From: JAZSMS01 sp045536015
Lineage (GTDB): Bacteria > Bacillota > Clostridia > Christensenellales > QALW01
Direction of reading: 5' to 3'
NCBI GenBank assembly: GCA_045536015.1
Contig: JAZSMS010000009.1
Location: 1 to 6,900, forward strand
Length of the DNA stretch: 6,900 bases
The notes beneath the pieces were generated by a model, which saw nothing but the letters and a program-made list of their open reading frames with translations, had not been told where the DNA came from and ran no database searches. This document shows, piece by piece, positions 1 to 4,806 of the stretch. Within the stretch, counting starts at the first letter, position 1, and the number at the start of each line of letters is the position of its first letter. Both the position numbers and the translations under genes were made by a program.

Positions 1-44
1 TTTGCCCAAAATGCAAAATAAAACTCGCTTTTTTATAAAAGTTC

Positions 45-53
45 TGTTATAAT
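45..53 (+). promoter_or_regulatory. Extended -10 promoter for the E2-like/pduL operon
   Basis: A perfect TATAAT (48-53) is preceded by TGT (45-47), giving an extended -10 element. No good -35 is visible 17 bp upstream (TCGCTT), which is tolerated by extended -10 promoters. The start codon at 97 lies about 40 bases downstream, and AGGAGG at 86-91 is its ribosome binding site. Confidence 0.6.
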
Positions 54-96
54 AAAAGCGTATTTATTTTTTTATTTTAAAATTTAGGAGGCTATA

Positions 97-984
97 ATGG
101 CAAATTCACCTAAGAGAAAACGTCGTATTGGCGACAGACACGATGCACGCAAGCTGCGTTCACTTCCGCCGATGTCGTACGTTGTACCCTTTATTATGAA
201 GGAGCGTAACGACGCACAAAATCTTTTTTCGGCAACTATTGACTGCGATTATATCGAAGAGTATATCCGCCAAAAGCGCGAGGAAGGGCTTGCGGGCTTT
301 GGCATAATGCACCTTATAATTGCAGGCTACGTGCGTATGGTTTCGCAGTATCCGGGAATTAACCGTTATATTGCAGGACAACGAATTTTTTCGCGCGATG
401 AGATAATCATCAGTATGATGGTTAAAAAGGAAATGAAGCTAAACGCGCAGGAATCGGCAATCAAAGTACGCTTTTCACCCGAAGACACCGTTTATGACGT
501 TTATAACAAAATAAACGAGCAAATTAAAATTGCTACCGCCGAGGGCGATACAAACGGCTTTGACAATATTGCACGCACACTTGTCAAGCTTCCTGCCCTG
601 CTTCTTCGCGGCTTTGTAGGCCTGATGAAAGCAATGGACTACTTTGGCATTATGCCCAGAGTTATCGACGAGGTTTCGCCATTTCACGCAAGTATGTTTG
701 TCTCTAACTTGGGCTCGCTTGGAATACCGCCGATTTACCACCACATATACAACTTTGGCAACATAAGCGTGTTTATTACCTTTGGCGCAAAGCGTAAGGA
801 GATAAAGGTCAACGCCGACGGAAGCGCTTCGGAGCATTACGTCGTTGACTATACCGTTGTTACTGACGAGCGTATTACCGACGGTCATTATCTTGCAAGC
901 GCGTTCAAGGGACTTCAAAAGCTTTTCCGTAACCCTGAAAAGCTTGACACCCCGCCCAAAGAAGTGGTTTATGACGTTGATTAA
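97..984 (+). CDS. Free-standing 2-oxoacid dehydrogenase E2-like (CAT-fold) acyltransferase-domain protein
   Basis: The 295-residue protein resembles the catalytic domain of dihydrolipoamide acyltransferases (E2 of 2-oxoacid dehydrogenase complexes), which share the chloramphenicol acetyltransferase fold. Visible marks are the VSNLGSLG stretch (about 202-209), typical of the E2 core, and DERITDG (257-263), which aligns with the family motif DHRxxDG. No lipoyl domain or E1/E3-binding linker is present, so it cannot act as a normal E2. The usual catalytic His is replaced by Glu258, so the standard transacylation chemistry is doubtful. The N-terminus is basic (KRKRR). Start ATG at 97 follows AGGAGG with 5-base spacing. 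pduL follows after 38 bases on the same strand, suggesting an operon and a possible link to acyl-CoA metabolism, which is inference. No E1 or E3 gene is nearby. Confidence 0.8.
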   Translation: MANSPKRKRRIGDRHDARKLRSLPPMSYVVPFIMKERNDAQNLFSATIDCDYIEEYIRQKREEGLAGFGIMHLIIAGYVRMVSQYPGINRYIAGQRIFSRDEIIISMMVKKEMKLNAQESAIKVRFSPEDTVYDVYNKINEQIKIATAEGDTNGFDNIARTLVKLPALLLRGFVGLMKAMDYFGIMPRVIDEVSPFHASMFVSNLGSLGIPPIYHHIYNFGNISVFITFGAKRKEIKVNADGSASEHYVVDYTVVTDERITDGHYLASAFKGLQKLFRNPEKLDTPPKEVVYDVD

Positions 985-1022
985 ATTAAGCACAATGTGC
1001 AAAATATAAAGGAGAAAGAACT

Positions 1023-1589
1023 ATGGAAAAATTTATTATCGAAACTTCGGCACGTCACGTGCACTTAACTAAAGAGCATATCGAAATCCTCTTTGGTGCA
1101 GGCCACGAGCTTACCTTAAAAAAGGATCTTTCACAGCCCGGTCAGTTTGCCTGTGAAGAAAGAGTTACTGTTGTAGGTCCCAAGAAAGAGCTTGCAGGCG
1201 TAAGTATTTTAGGCCCTGCACGTCCTGCTTCGCAGGTTGAGCTTTCGGCAACCGATGCACGTTCTATCGGCGTTGGCATTGCTATTAAAGAGTCGGGCGA
1301 CATCGCCGGCACCCCCGGATGCAAGCTTGTTGGCCCCTGCGGTGAGGTTGAAATCAGCGAAGGCGTTATCGTTGCAAAGCGCCATATCCACATGACACCC
1401 GAGGATGCCGAAAAGTTAGGCGTTACCGATAAGCAGATTGTTGCTGTTAAGGCAGAAAGTGCCGAGCGCGCTTGCATTTTTGAAGACGTTGTTGTACGCG
1501 TAAACAAAAACTTTGCTCTTGCAATGCACATTGATACCGACGAAAGCAACGCCGCCTTTGGTGTTAAAGAAGGCTATATCGTAAAATAA
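1023..1589 (+). CDS. pduL: Phosphate propanoyltransferase / phosphotransacylase, PduL type
   Basis: This enzyme family converts acyl-CoA plus phosphate to acyl-phosphate plus CoA (propanoyl- or acetyl-), feeding acetate/propionate kinase for ATP. The 188-residue protein carries the paired PduL barrel domains. The first has ARHVHLT (10-16, His12/His14) and GPARPASQVE (64-73, Arg67, Glu73). The second has KRHIHM (119-124, His121/His123) and LAMHIDTDE (166-174, His169). These histidines and the Glu match the di-zinc ligands known for the family. Synthesis starts directly at the first barrel strand, so the N-terminal encapsulation peptide of microcompartment PduL is absent; this is probably a soluble cytosolic enzyme replacing Pta. 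SD GGAG at 1011-1014, spacing about 8. It is the last gene before a strong terminator; no ackA follows. Confidence 0.95.
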   Translation: MEKFIIETSARHVHLTKEHIEILFGAGHELTLKKDLSQPGQFACEERVTVVGPKKELAGVSILGPARPASQVELSATDARSIGVGIAIKESGDIAGTPGCKLVGPCGEVEISEGVIVAKRHIHMTPEDAEKLGVTDKQIVAVKAESAERACIFEDVVVRVNKNFALAMHIDTDESNAAFGVKEGYIVK

Positions 1590-1605
1590 TTTTACACAAA
1601 AAGAT

Positions 1606-1635
1606 AAAAAGAACAGACGAAAGTCTGTTCTTTTT
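1606..1635. terminator. Bidirectional intrinsic terminator after pduL
   Basis: A perfect 13-bp stem (1606-1618 with 1623-1635) has a GAAA loop on the + strand. A-tracts and T-tracts form the stem base, so it terminates pduL on + and the convergent membrane-protein gene on -. The same 30-base sequence recurs at 6730-6759 in opposite orientation after tuf. Confidence 0.92.
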
Positions 1636-1643
1636 ATGTATTA

Positions 1644-2099
1644 TTACATTTCTTCACGCTGTTCTTCGGTTTTTGAATTTTTATTGTGACTTTCTTTTAT
1701 TTCTTTTACTATTGCTTTAATAAATGCACTTGCAAGCGCTCCAAGCAGTGAAAAGAACACAAGGCATGCAAAATATATTAACAAAATTATCCAGCCATCA
1801 ACTTCTTTATAAAATGCTAAATGGGCTATAATCAACCATACATACCCAATAACATAAAGAAGCAGTTGCGGAAGCCATACTTTTTTTAAAATCACATACG
1901 ATAGACAACCATACATTAAAGAGTATATTGGCGCGAAATAAAAGAGATATAAAGCTGATAAATCAAATACTATCATGCCACTACCTATTTTTAACAAATC
2001 GGCATAATGAAATGTCAAAGGAAATCCTATCCCCATTATAGTACTTAACAATATACAAAGCCAATATTTCTTCAAAAAATTCAAAAACTTTCTTTTCAT
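1644..2099 (-). CDS. Small four-helix membrane protein, unrecognised family
   Basis: The 151-residue protein has a basic N-terminus (MKRKFLNFLKK), then four hydrophobic segments at about 13-30, 41-64, 77-97 and 102-128. A charged tail (KEIKESHNK... ending REEM) follows and is probably cytoplasmic. I do not recognise a characterised family. It resembles the next gene upstream on its strand (2213-2611): both have the segment (K/R)KVxxPxL(L/I) between helices 2 and 3 and the same four-helix plan, so the two are probably diverged paralogues. SD AGGAG lies just before the ATG at 2099. The gene converges on pduL and shares its terminator. Small multi-pass proteins of this kind are common in clostridial accessory DNA and function cannot be inferred. 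Confidence 0.7.
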   Translation of the reverse strand: MKRKFLNFLKKYWLCILLSTIMGIGFPLTFHYADLLKIGSGMIVFDLSALYLFYFAPIYSLMYGCLSYVILKKVWLPQLLLYVIGYVWLIIAHLAFYKEVDGWIILLIYFACLVFFSLLGALASAFIKAIVKEIKESHNKNSKTEEQREEM

Positions 2100-2101
2100 A
2101 A

Positions 2102-2185
2102 TTATTCTCCTAAAAATTCAACTACTTTATTTACAACAGGAAGTCTGTTTAAATGGATGGTCATTAAGGAGCGCATAATAAGCAT
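2102..2185 (-). CDS. Possible 27-codon ORF or gene remnant between the two membrane-protein genes
   Basis: An ATG at 2185 opens 27 codons, ending NRLPVVNKVVEFLGE and TAA at 2104-2102. The stop lies 2 bases before the ATG of the downstream gene, and the ORF overlaps that gene's SD, so translation could be coupled. A neighbouring frame reads VDYDAYYALLNDHP over the upstream half. The pair looks like the frameshifted C-terminus of a lost protein as much as a real small gene. A weak AGG lies upstream. No family recognised. Confidence 0.25.
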   Translation of the reverse strand: MLIMRSLMTIHLNRLPVVNKVVEFLGE

Positions 2186-2212
2186 CGTAGTCAACCTGCT
2201 ATTGCATAAAAT

Positions 2213-2611
2213 TTATTTGTTCTTTTTTGCAAATCCAAACAGTTTAAAAGCAATCATCGTAACAAACGAAATAATAAAAGAACACAATAAAAAAGCGCAA
2301 AGATATACGTTCATCCCAATTAAAGAATTATGATTGTTTGACGGGTATAATAAAGTAATTAACGGTGACACCAACACAAATGCACTTGTAATAAGATTTG
2401 GACAAAGCACTTTACGGTATGTATAATACGTTATAAAGCCATGTAAAATCATATAAATCATAGAAAAGATCAAATCGCCGATTACTAATGGTATTAGTGA
2501 TAAATCGTTAGGTTTTCCCAAACTAATCACAACACAAAATACAAGGTGTATTGTAATAAATACAGCATTAAAAATAATCAGGCTTTTATAAGATTTCTTT
2601 TTTGAGGTCAT
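2213..2611 (-). CDS. Small four-helix membrane protein, probable paralogue of 1644-2099
   Basis: The 132-residue protein has hydrophobic segments at about 11-31, 38-63, 72-90 and 98-125, a basic start (MTSKKKSYK) and a basic tail (FAKKNK). It shares RKVLCPNLI (66-74) with KKVWLPQLL in the downstream neighbour, in the same place between helices 2 and 3. The ATG at 2611 is served by AAAGGAAA at about 8 bases. Upstream is a duplicated promoter/SD module (repeat copy A) whose own strong SD points at a 7-codon ORF rather than at this start, so this gene seems to have been joined to a borrowed control region. Function unknown; no catalytic motif is visible. Confidence 0.7.
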   Translation of the reverse strand: MTSKKKSYKSLIIFNAVFITIHLVFCVVISLGKPNDLSLIPLVIGDLIFSMIYMILHGFITYYTYRKVLCPNLITSAFVLVSPLITLLYPSNNHNSLIGMNVYLCAFLLCSFIISFVTMIAFKLFGFAKKNK

Positions 2612-2623
2612 TGTTTATTTCCT

Positions 2624-2647
2624 TTATAACCCAAATTTTTCGTTCAT
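2624..2647 (-). CDS. Seven-codon leader ORF (MNEKFGL) in front of the 2213-2611 gene
   Basis: The strong SD GGAGGT of repeat copy A is followed, 4 bases after GGAGG, by ATG AAC GAA AAA TTT GGG TTA TAA. The stop is 12 bases before the ATG of the membrane-protein gene. Repeat copy B starts the same way (MNEKFR, stop), but there a second ATG four bases on is the real gene start. It could be a short upstream ORF affecting translation, or just the residue of a lost gene start. Confidence 0.3.
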   Translation of the reverse strand: MNEKFGL

Positions 2648-2755
2648 TCTACCTCCATTATATTATATTTTTTGTTCATTTACAAATAAAAAATTTTTTA
2701 ACAATATTTTTGTTTTAATTTTAAAATATCCCCCTGCTTTTTTGCTTCTGCAACC
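2635..2755 (-). repeat. Control-region repeat, copy A (direct repeat of 3900-4016)
   Basis: About 115 bases are roughly 90% identical by eye to the region before the 3282-3908 gene, in the same orientation. The shared block runs from a GCAGG-containing segment through AT-rich DNA and two overlapping TATAAT hexamers to GGAGGTAGAATGAA. One promoter reading on the - strand is TTGTAA, 17 bases, TATAAT. Here the base corresponding to the start codon of copy B reads ACG instead of ATG, and similarity stops a few bases later. The genes downstream of the two copies are unrelated. Confidence 0.85.
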
Positions 2756-2768
2756 GCGTTATAAAAAT

Positions 2769-2793
2769 AACCCTGACAAATTGTGTCAGGGTT
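2769..2793 (-). terminator. Intrinsic terminator of the 2828-3908 gene pair
   Basis: A perfect 10-bp stem (AACCCTGACA, 2769-2778, with 2784-2793) has a 5-base loop. On the - strand it is followed by ATTTTTAT. It lies 35 bases after the stop of the 2828-3244 gene and just before the promoter-like copy A, so it separates two transcription units. Confidence 0.8.
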
Positions 2794-2827
2794 GAAACGG
2801 TTTTAACTATTAATCAAATAATTGCTC

Positions 2828-3244
2828 TCAAGTCCAAAGACTTAATCGGTTCCACAAATAATGATGCCAATACTCCCACGGAAAATTATCTGCCGAGCCT
2901 GAATCGGACCACATAATTTGGCTTGAACAGCTCCAAGAATTTTTGCCGTTTGGAGTTAACGTTGCTATCCATGCCGTTTTTTTACCTAATTCGCCGTTTG
3001 TGTAATAAATTTGTATTTCCTTTTTTCCATCTGTTTGCTTGTACGAAACAACCCTGAACCACTCAAACTCAGGCACGTCAAGCTCTTTAAAATCAATGGT
3101 TTTTTCTATTTCTTTTATTTCACCGAAGTGCACGATAGTAAGAATTCCGTTTTTTATCAAAACACCTTGCCAGAAGATAGTGAGCGTTATCACAGGAATC
3201 AACAATAGTAAAGTAAGCGTTCTCTTTTTGTTTCTTAGCATCAT
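2828..3244 (-). CDS. Membrane-anchored extracytoplasmic protein, unrecognised
   Basis: The 138-residue protein has a basic N-terminus (MMLRNKKR), then one hydrophobic helix at about 9-29, typical of an uncleaved signal anchor. The remainder of about 105 residues should lie outside the membrane and is rich in aromatics (EFEWFRVV; a C-terminal cluster FPWEYWHHYLW at 121-131). Two cysteine-free lobes surround one Cys (about 106). No known domain recognised. The start is the first of two adjacent ATGs (3244), with GGAG about 8 bases before. It follows the lysozyme-like gene by 37 bases on the same strand and is probably co-transcribed with it, ending at the terminator at 2769-2793. A role beside a wall-active protein (anchor, inhibitor or immunity) is possible but is context inference only. 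Confidence 0.65.
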   Translation of the reverse strand: MMLRNKKRTLTLLLLIPVITLTIFWQGVLIKNGILTIVHFGEIKEIEKTIDFKELDVPEFEWFRVVSYKQTDGKKEIQIYYTNGELGKKTAWIATLTPNGKNSWSCSSQIMWSDSGSADNFPWEYWHHYLWNRLSLWT

Positions 3245-3281
3245 TTTTGTTCTCCTTATTTAATGTTCCTAACTAACATAT

Positions 3282-3908
3282 TTAATCGCATGTTTGTTCT
3301 AACAACTGTTGCAAAAACAAATACTTTCGTTCTGAAAAATCCCCAAAGGCATTGCTTTCAGGATTTGGGTGAGGATCGTTTTCTTCATCTTTTCCTATGT
3401 TGTATAAAGTAGCTAAAATAGCTTTATCTGGAGCAATATTGGGATATTTCTCTTTCCATAAATCAATGTTCAATCTTAAATATGCGGCAACATATTGAGT
3501 GTTTATCTGTGGATCTAAAAGTTTTGATGCGATACCTTGATCACGATTCTCCGTAGATGTATTTCCATGCCATTCTGTATATTGGGTTATTGGCATATAT
3601 CCTTGATCCTCTACTTTTTTTGCCGTGCTTATAAGAATTTGACCAAGTCCTAGTGAGACATAAACAAGTGAACTTACAAATGGGTCTATAACATCGTCTT
3701 TCCAATCGACATTTATGCATTGTTCCGCATAAATTACCATTGCAACATCAGCAGGAGTTAAACCAAACTTTGTTGCATCATAAGGCAAAATATATTTGGT
3801 TATAAATGCCACTTCGCCTACCGGTAACTGCGTTGCCCAGCTTTCTAATCTTATCGAGCTAACATATATAACATCGCCGCAGCAGGTTGAATTATCTGAA
3901 TTTTTCAT
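3282..3908 (-). CDS. Lytic transglycosylase/lysozyme-like domain protein without a signal peptide
   Basis: The 208-residue protein shows the spaced marks of SLT/goose-type lysozyme folds. These are a Glu in VIYAEQ (Glu62, the candidate catalytic acid), GLGQI followed by STA (87-96), LLDPQINTQYVAAYLR (130-145), matching the family's LxDPxxNxxxxAxYL, and ATLYNIG (166-172) in the place of YNxG. Such enzymes cleave the glycan strand of peptidoglycan. The N-terminus (MKNSDNSTCCGD) has no signal peptide or helix, odd for a wall enzyme. It may need another export route, lie inside the cell, or be an inactive relative. The ATG at 3908 is 8 bases after GGAGG in repeat copy B. An ATG four bases earlier gives only a 6-codon ORF. 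Alternative: a member of an uncharacterised lysozyme-like family with another role. Confidence 0.65.
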   Translation of the reverse strand: MKNSDNSTCCGDVIYVSSIRLESWATQLPVGEVAFITKYILPYDATKFGLTPADVAMVIYAEQCINVDWKDDVIDPFVSSLVYVSLGLGQILISTAKKVEDQGYMPITQYTEWHGNTSTENRDQGIASKLLDPQINTQYVAAYLRLNIDLWKEKYPNIAPDKAILATLYNIGKDEENDPHPNPESNAFGDFSERKYLFLQQLLEQTCD

Positions 3909-4016
3909 TCATTCTACCTCCATTATATTATATTTTTTGTTCATTTTCAAATAAAATTTTTATTAACAATATTTTTGTTTTCGTTTTAAAATATTTGCCT
4001 GCTTTTTGCAGCTGCG
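3900..4016 (-). repeat. Control-region repeat, copy B (promoter-like hexamers and SD of the lysozyme-like gene)
   Basis: This is the direct repeat of 2635-2755. On the - strand TTGAAA (3950-3945), 17 bases, TATAAT (3927-3922) fits a sigma-A promoter. The -10 abuts the SD GGAGG (3921-3917), so a start site 7 bases on would leave out the SD. The overlapping upstream TATAAT (3932-3927) has only a weak -35 (TTTATT) but would keep the SD. The real promoter may therefore be the second, or lie farther up. The block also includes CTGC-AAAAA-GCAG at its far end. Confidence 0.8.
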
Positions 4017-4036
4017 GGTTAAGTATAAGCTTTAAT

Positions 4037-4055
4037 TATGACAAGTACTGTCATA
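4037..4055. promoter_or_regulatory. Palindromic operator candidate upstream of the lysozyme-like gene
   Basis: TATGACA (4037-4043) and TGTCATA (4049-4055) form a perfect 7-bp inverted repeat around AGTAC. No T-tract follows on either strand, so it is not a terminator. The size and symmetry suit a dimeric DNA-binding protein. It is about 130 bases before the 3908 start, outside the repeated block. The regulator is unknown. Confidence 0.4.
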
Positions 4056-4087
4056 GTAAAAAAAGGTTTTTAAAAATTTTTAGAGAT

Positions 4088-4115
4088 AAAAAAACGGCAG
4101 GACCAAACCCCTGCC
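4088..4115 (-). terminator. Minus-strand intrinsic terminator with no gene feeding it
   Basis: GGCAGG (4096-4101) pairs with CCTGCC (4110-4115) around an 8-base loop. On the - strand the hairpin is followed by G and seven T's (4094-4088). No - strand gene lies upstream for over 1 kb, since the AbrB units run the other way. Confidence 0.6.
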
Positions 4116-4167
4116 ATAAGTTTATACCTTTGGTGCGCAAACACGCACGCGCGCCATTTGCGTGCTG

Positions 4168-4264
4168 CCTACGTATTTTTTCAAAATACTACAAATTTTT
4201 TGCTTTTAAGCAAAGATTTTGTCGTACTTTTAATATTTACAAATAAAAATTGTTGTGCTATAAT
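4168..4264 (+). repeat. Upstream block of AbrB unit 1 (duplicated at 4699-4799)
   Basis: From CCTAC at 4168 through TTTTTCAAAA, ACTACAAA, TTTTTGCTTTT, AGATTTT and GTCG to the TATAAT, this block matches 4699-4799 with small gaps. It is very AT-rich and could hold binding sites for the AbrB-like products themselves, which is inference. With the leader and gene it makes up one unit of a tandem duplication (4168-4660 and 4699-5156). The stretch before it (4116-4167) holds only a GC-rich possible hairpin (CGCAAA/TTTGCG). Confidence 0.8.
4236..4264 (+). promoter_or_regulatory. Promoter of AbrB unit 1
   Basis: TTTACA (4236-4241), a 17-base spacer, and TATAAT (4259-4264) preceded by TGC. This is a near-consensus vegetative promoter, conserved with the same spacer in unit 2. 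The predicted start is near 4271, where the leader RNA's closing helix begins. Confidence 0.88.
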
Positions 4265-4270
4265 TATTAT

Positions 4271-4463
4271 GCCAAATCAAAATCACATATTTTAAAATGC
4301 GTTTGTAAACACGTCTGTTTTTATGCAATAAGAAAGTAGAGCTGCATTCTAAAAAAATGCAAGCTCGACCTACTTTTTTGTTGCATAAACAAAGGTATGT
4401 GTTTTTGGTTTGGCGACCAGAGCTTGCGTTTTTTGTGCGTAGGCTTTGCTTACGCACTTTTTT
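4271..4463 (+). ncRNA. Structured leader RNA of AbrB unit 1 with terminator switch
   Basis: Helices drawn by eye: P1 GCCAAATC/GGTTTGGC (4271-4278/4407-4414, one U-G); P2 CACATA/TATGTG (4284-4289/4396-4401); P3 4316-4328/4381-4391 (ATGCAA/TTGCAT core); P4 4334-4348/4356-4375. The P4 3' strand GCAAGCTC (4359-4366) can instead pair perfectly with GAGCTTGC (4420-4427), outside P1, as a pseudoknot-like contact. Next come an antiterminator, GCTTGCG/CGTAGGC (4422-4428/4438-4444), and a terminator, 4435-4444/4448-4457 with six T's. The SD GGAGG is only 7 bases past the T-tract. P4 followed by its own T-tract (4374-4379) could also terminate early. No known riboswitch or T-box consensus was recognised. 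Confidence 0.65.
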
Positions 4464-4480
4464 AGTTTTTGGAGGTTTTT

Positions 4481-4660
4481 ATGGACGGTAGTTTTTGTCT
4501 TGCTAAAAAAATTGACGGACCAAATAAAATTATAATTCCTGCGGATATATGCGAAAAATACGGGATTGATACAGATACCGGGGTTGCATTTTATTTAAAA
4601 GAAAATAATATATTCATTAAGCTTATGCAGAAGGAAGATATAGAAAAAACGGACGGATAA
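4481..4660 (+). CDS. AbrB/SpoVT-type swapped-hairpin domain protein, copy 1 (diverged)
   Basis: The 59-residue protein is a single AbrB/MazE/SpoVT-type domain. The core reads KKID (9-12), IIIP (17-20), ADICEKYG (21-28), then VAFYLKENNIFIKL (35-48), matching the family pattern KxDxxGRIxIPxxxRxxxGI...xxIxxxxxxIxLxK. Such proteins dimerise and usually bind AT-rich DNA, or act as antitoxins with a partner. It is about 47% identical to copy 2 by eye. Copy 1 lacks the basic residues used by AbrB for DNA contact: GR is NK (15-16), and the Arg-Arg pair is Cys24-Glu25. It may be a non-binding or heterodimer partner. The start is ATG 4481 after GGAGG (5-base spacing). No toxin gene adjoins it. It is controlled by the leader terminator. 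Confidence 0.85.
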   Translation: MDGSFCLAKKIDGPNKIIIPADICEKYGIDTDTGVAFYLKENNIFIKLMQKEDIEKTDG

Positions 4661-4661
4661 T

Positions 4662-4696
4662 AACGTAGCCAAACCATTGTGAACTTGGTTACCGTT
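4662..4696. repeat. Imperfect hairpin with similarity to the 5554 terminal inverted repeat
   Basis: AACG and CCAA (4662-4673) pair with TTGG and CGTT (4686-4696). It begins right after the copy 1 stop and is followed by a weak T-tract (AATTTTTC), so it may end the first unit's transcript. GTAGCCAAACCATTGT (4665-4680) plus AACTTG matches the left end of the 5554-5829 element at about 20 of 23 positions, so it may be a solo transposon end. Confidence 0.5.
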
Positions 4697-4698
4697 CC

Positions 4699-4799
4699 CC
4701 TACTTAATTTTTCAAAAAACTACAAAATTTTTGCTTTTTTAGACAAGATTTTTTGTCGCTTTTATAAACGTTTACAAAAAAATTTCGTTATGCTATAAT
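4699..4799 (+). repeat. Upstream block of AbrB unit 2 (duplicate of 4168-4264)
   Basis: The order of motifs is the same as in unit 1: CCTAC, TTTTTCAAAAAACTACAAA, TTTTTGCTTTT, AGATTTT, GTCG, TTTACA and TATAAT. Differences are mostly in A/T run lengths. The unit 2 copy has a small inverted repeat, GACAA/TTGTC, in its middle. Confidence 0.8.
4771..4799 (+). promoter_or_regulatory. Promoter of AbrB unit 2
   Basis: TTTACA (4771-4776), 17 bases, TATAAT (4794-4799), preceded by TGC as in unit 1. The predicted start near 4806 coincides with the first base of the leader's closing helix. Confidence 0.88.
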
Positions 4800-4806
4800 A
4801 ACAATC

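Noticed and set aside
990..1000. GCACA-A-TGTGC palindrome between the E2-like gene and pduL
   Set aside because: Five-base arms with no T-tract; likely chance or a trivial mRNA hairpin.
475..1002. Long antisense reading frame opposite the E2-like gene
   Set aside because: It is a shadow of a clear protein-coding gene with its own SD and family motifs.
1142..1549. Antisense frames opposite pduL
   Set aside because: Shadow of pduL; no SD and no recognisable composition.
4136..4168. Similarity between the GC-rich 4136-4168 segment (- strand) and 6644-6662
   Set aside because: A short GCGCGTG...TTTGCG match with gaps, too weak to call a repeat by eye.
4215..4226. Spo0A-box-like TGTCG before the AbrB promoters
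   Set aside because: Only TGTCG of the TGTCGAA box matches in each copy, and AT-rich DNA gives such matches easily.
3887..4246. 119-codon + strand frame over the lysozyme-like gene's control region
   Set aside because: Covers repeat copy B, an operator candidate and a terminator; low-complexity Phe/Lys composition with no SD.
4469..4480. Longer AbrB copy 1 start (TTG at 4469)
   Set aside because: It would read through the SD GGAGG itself; the ATG at 4481 has ideal spacing and aligns with copy 2.
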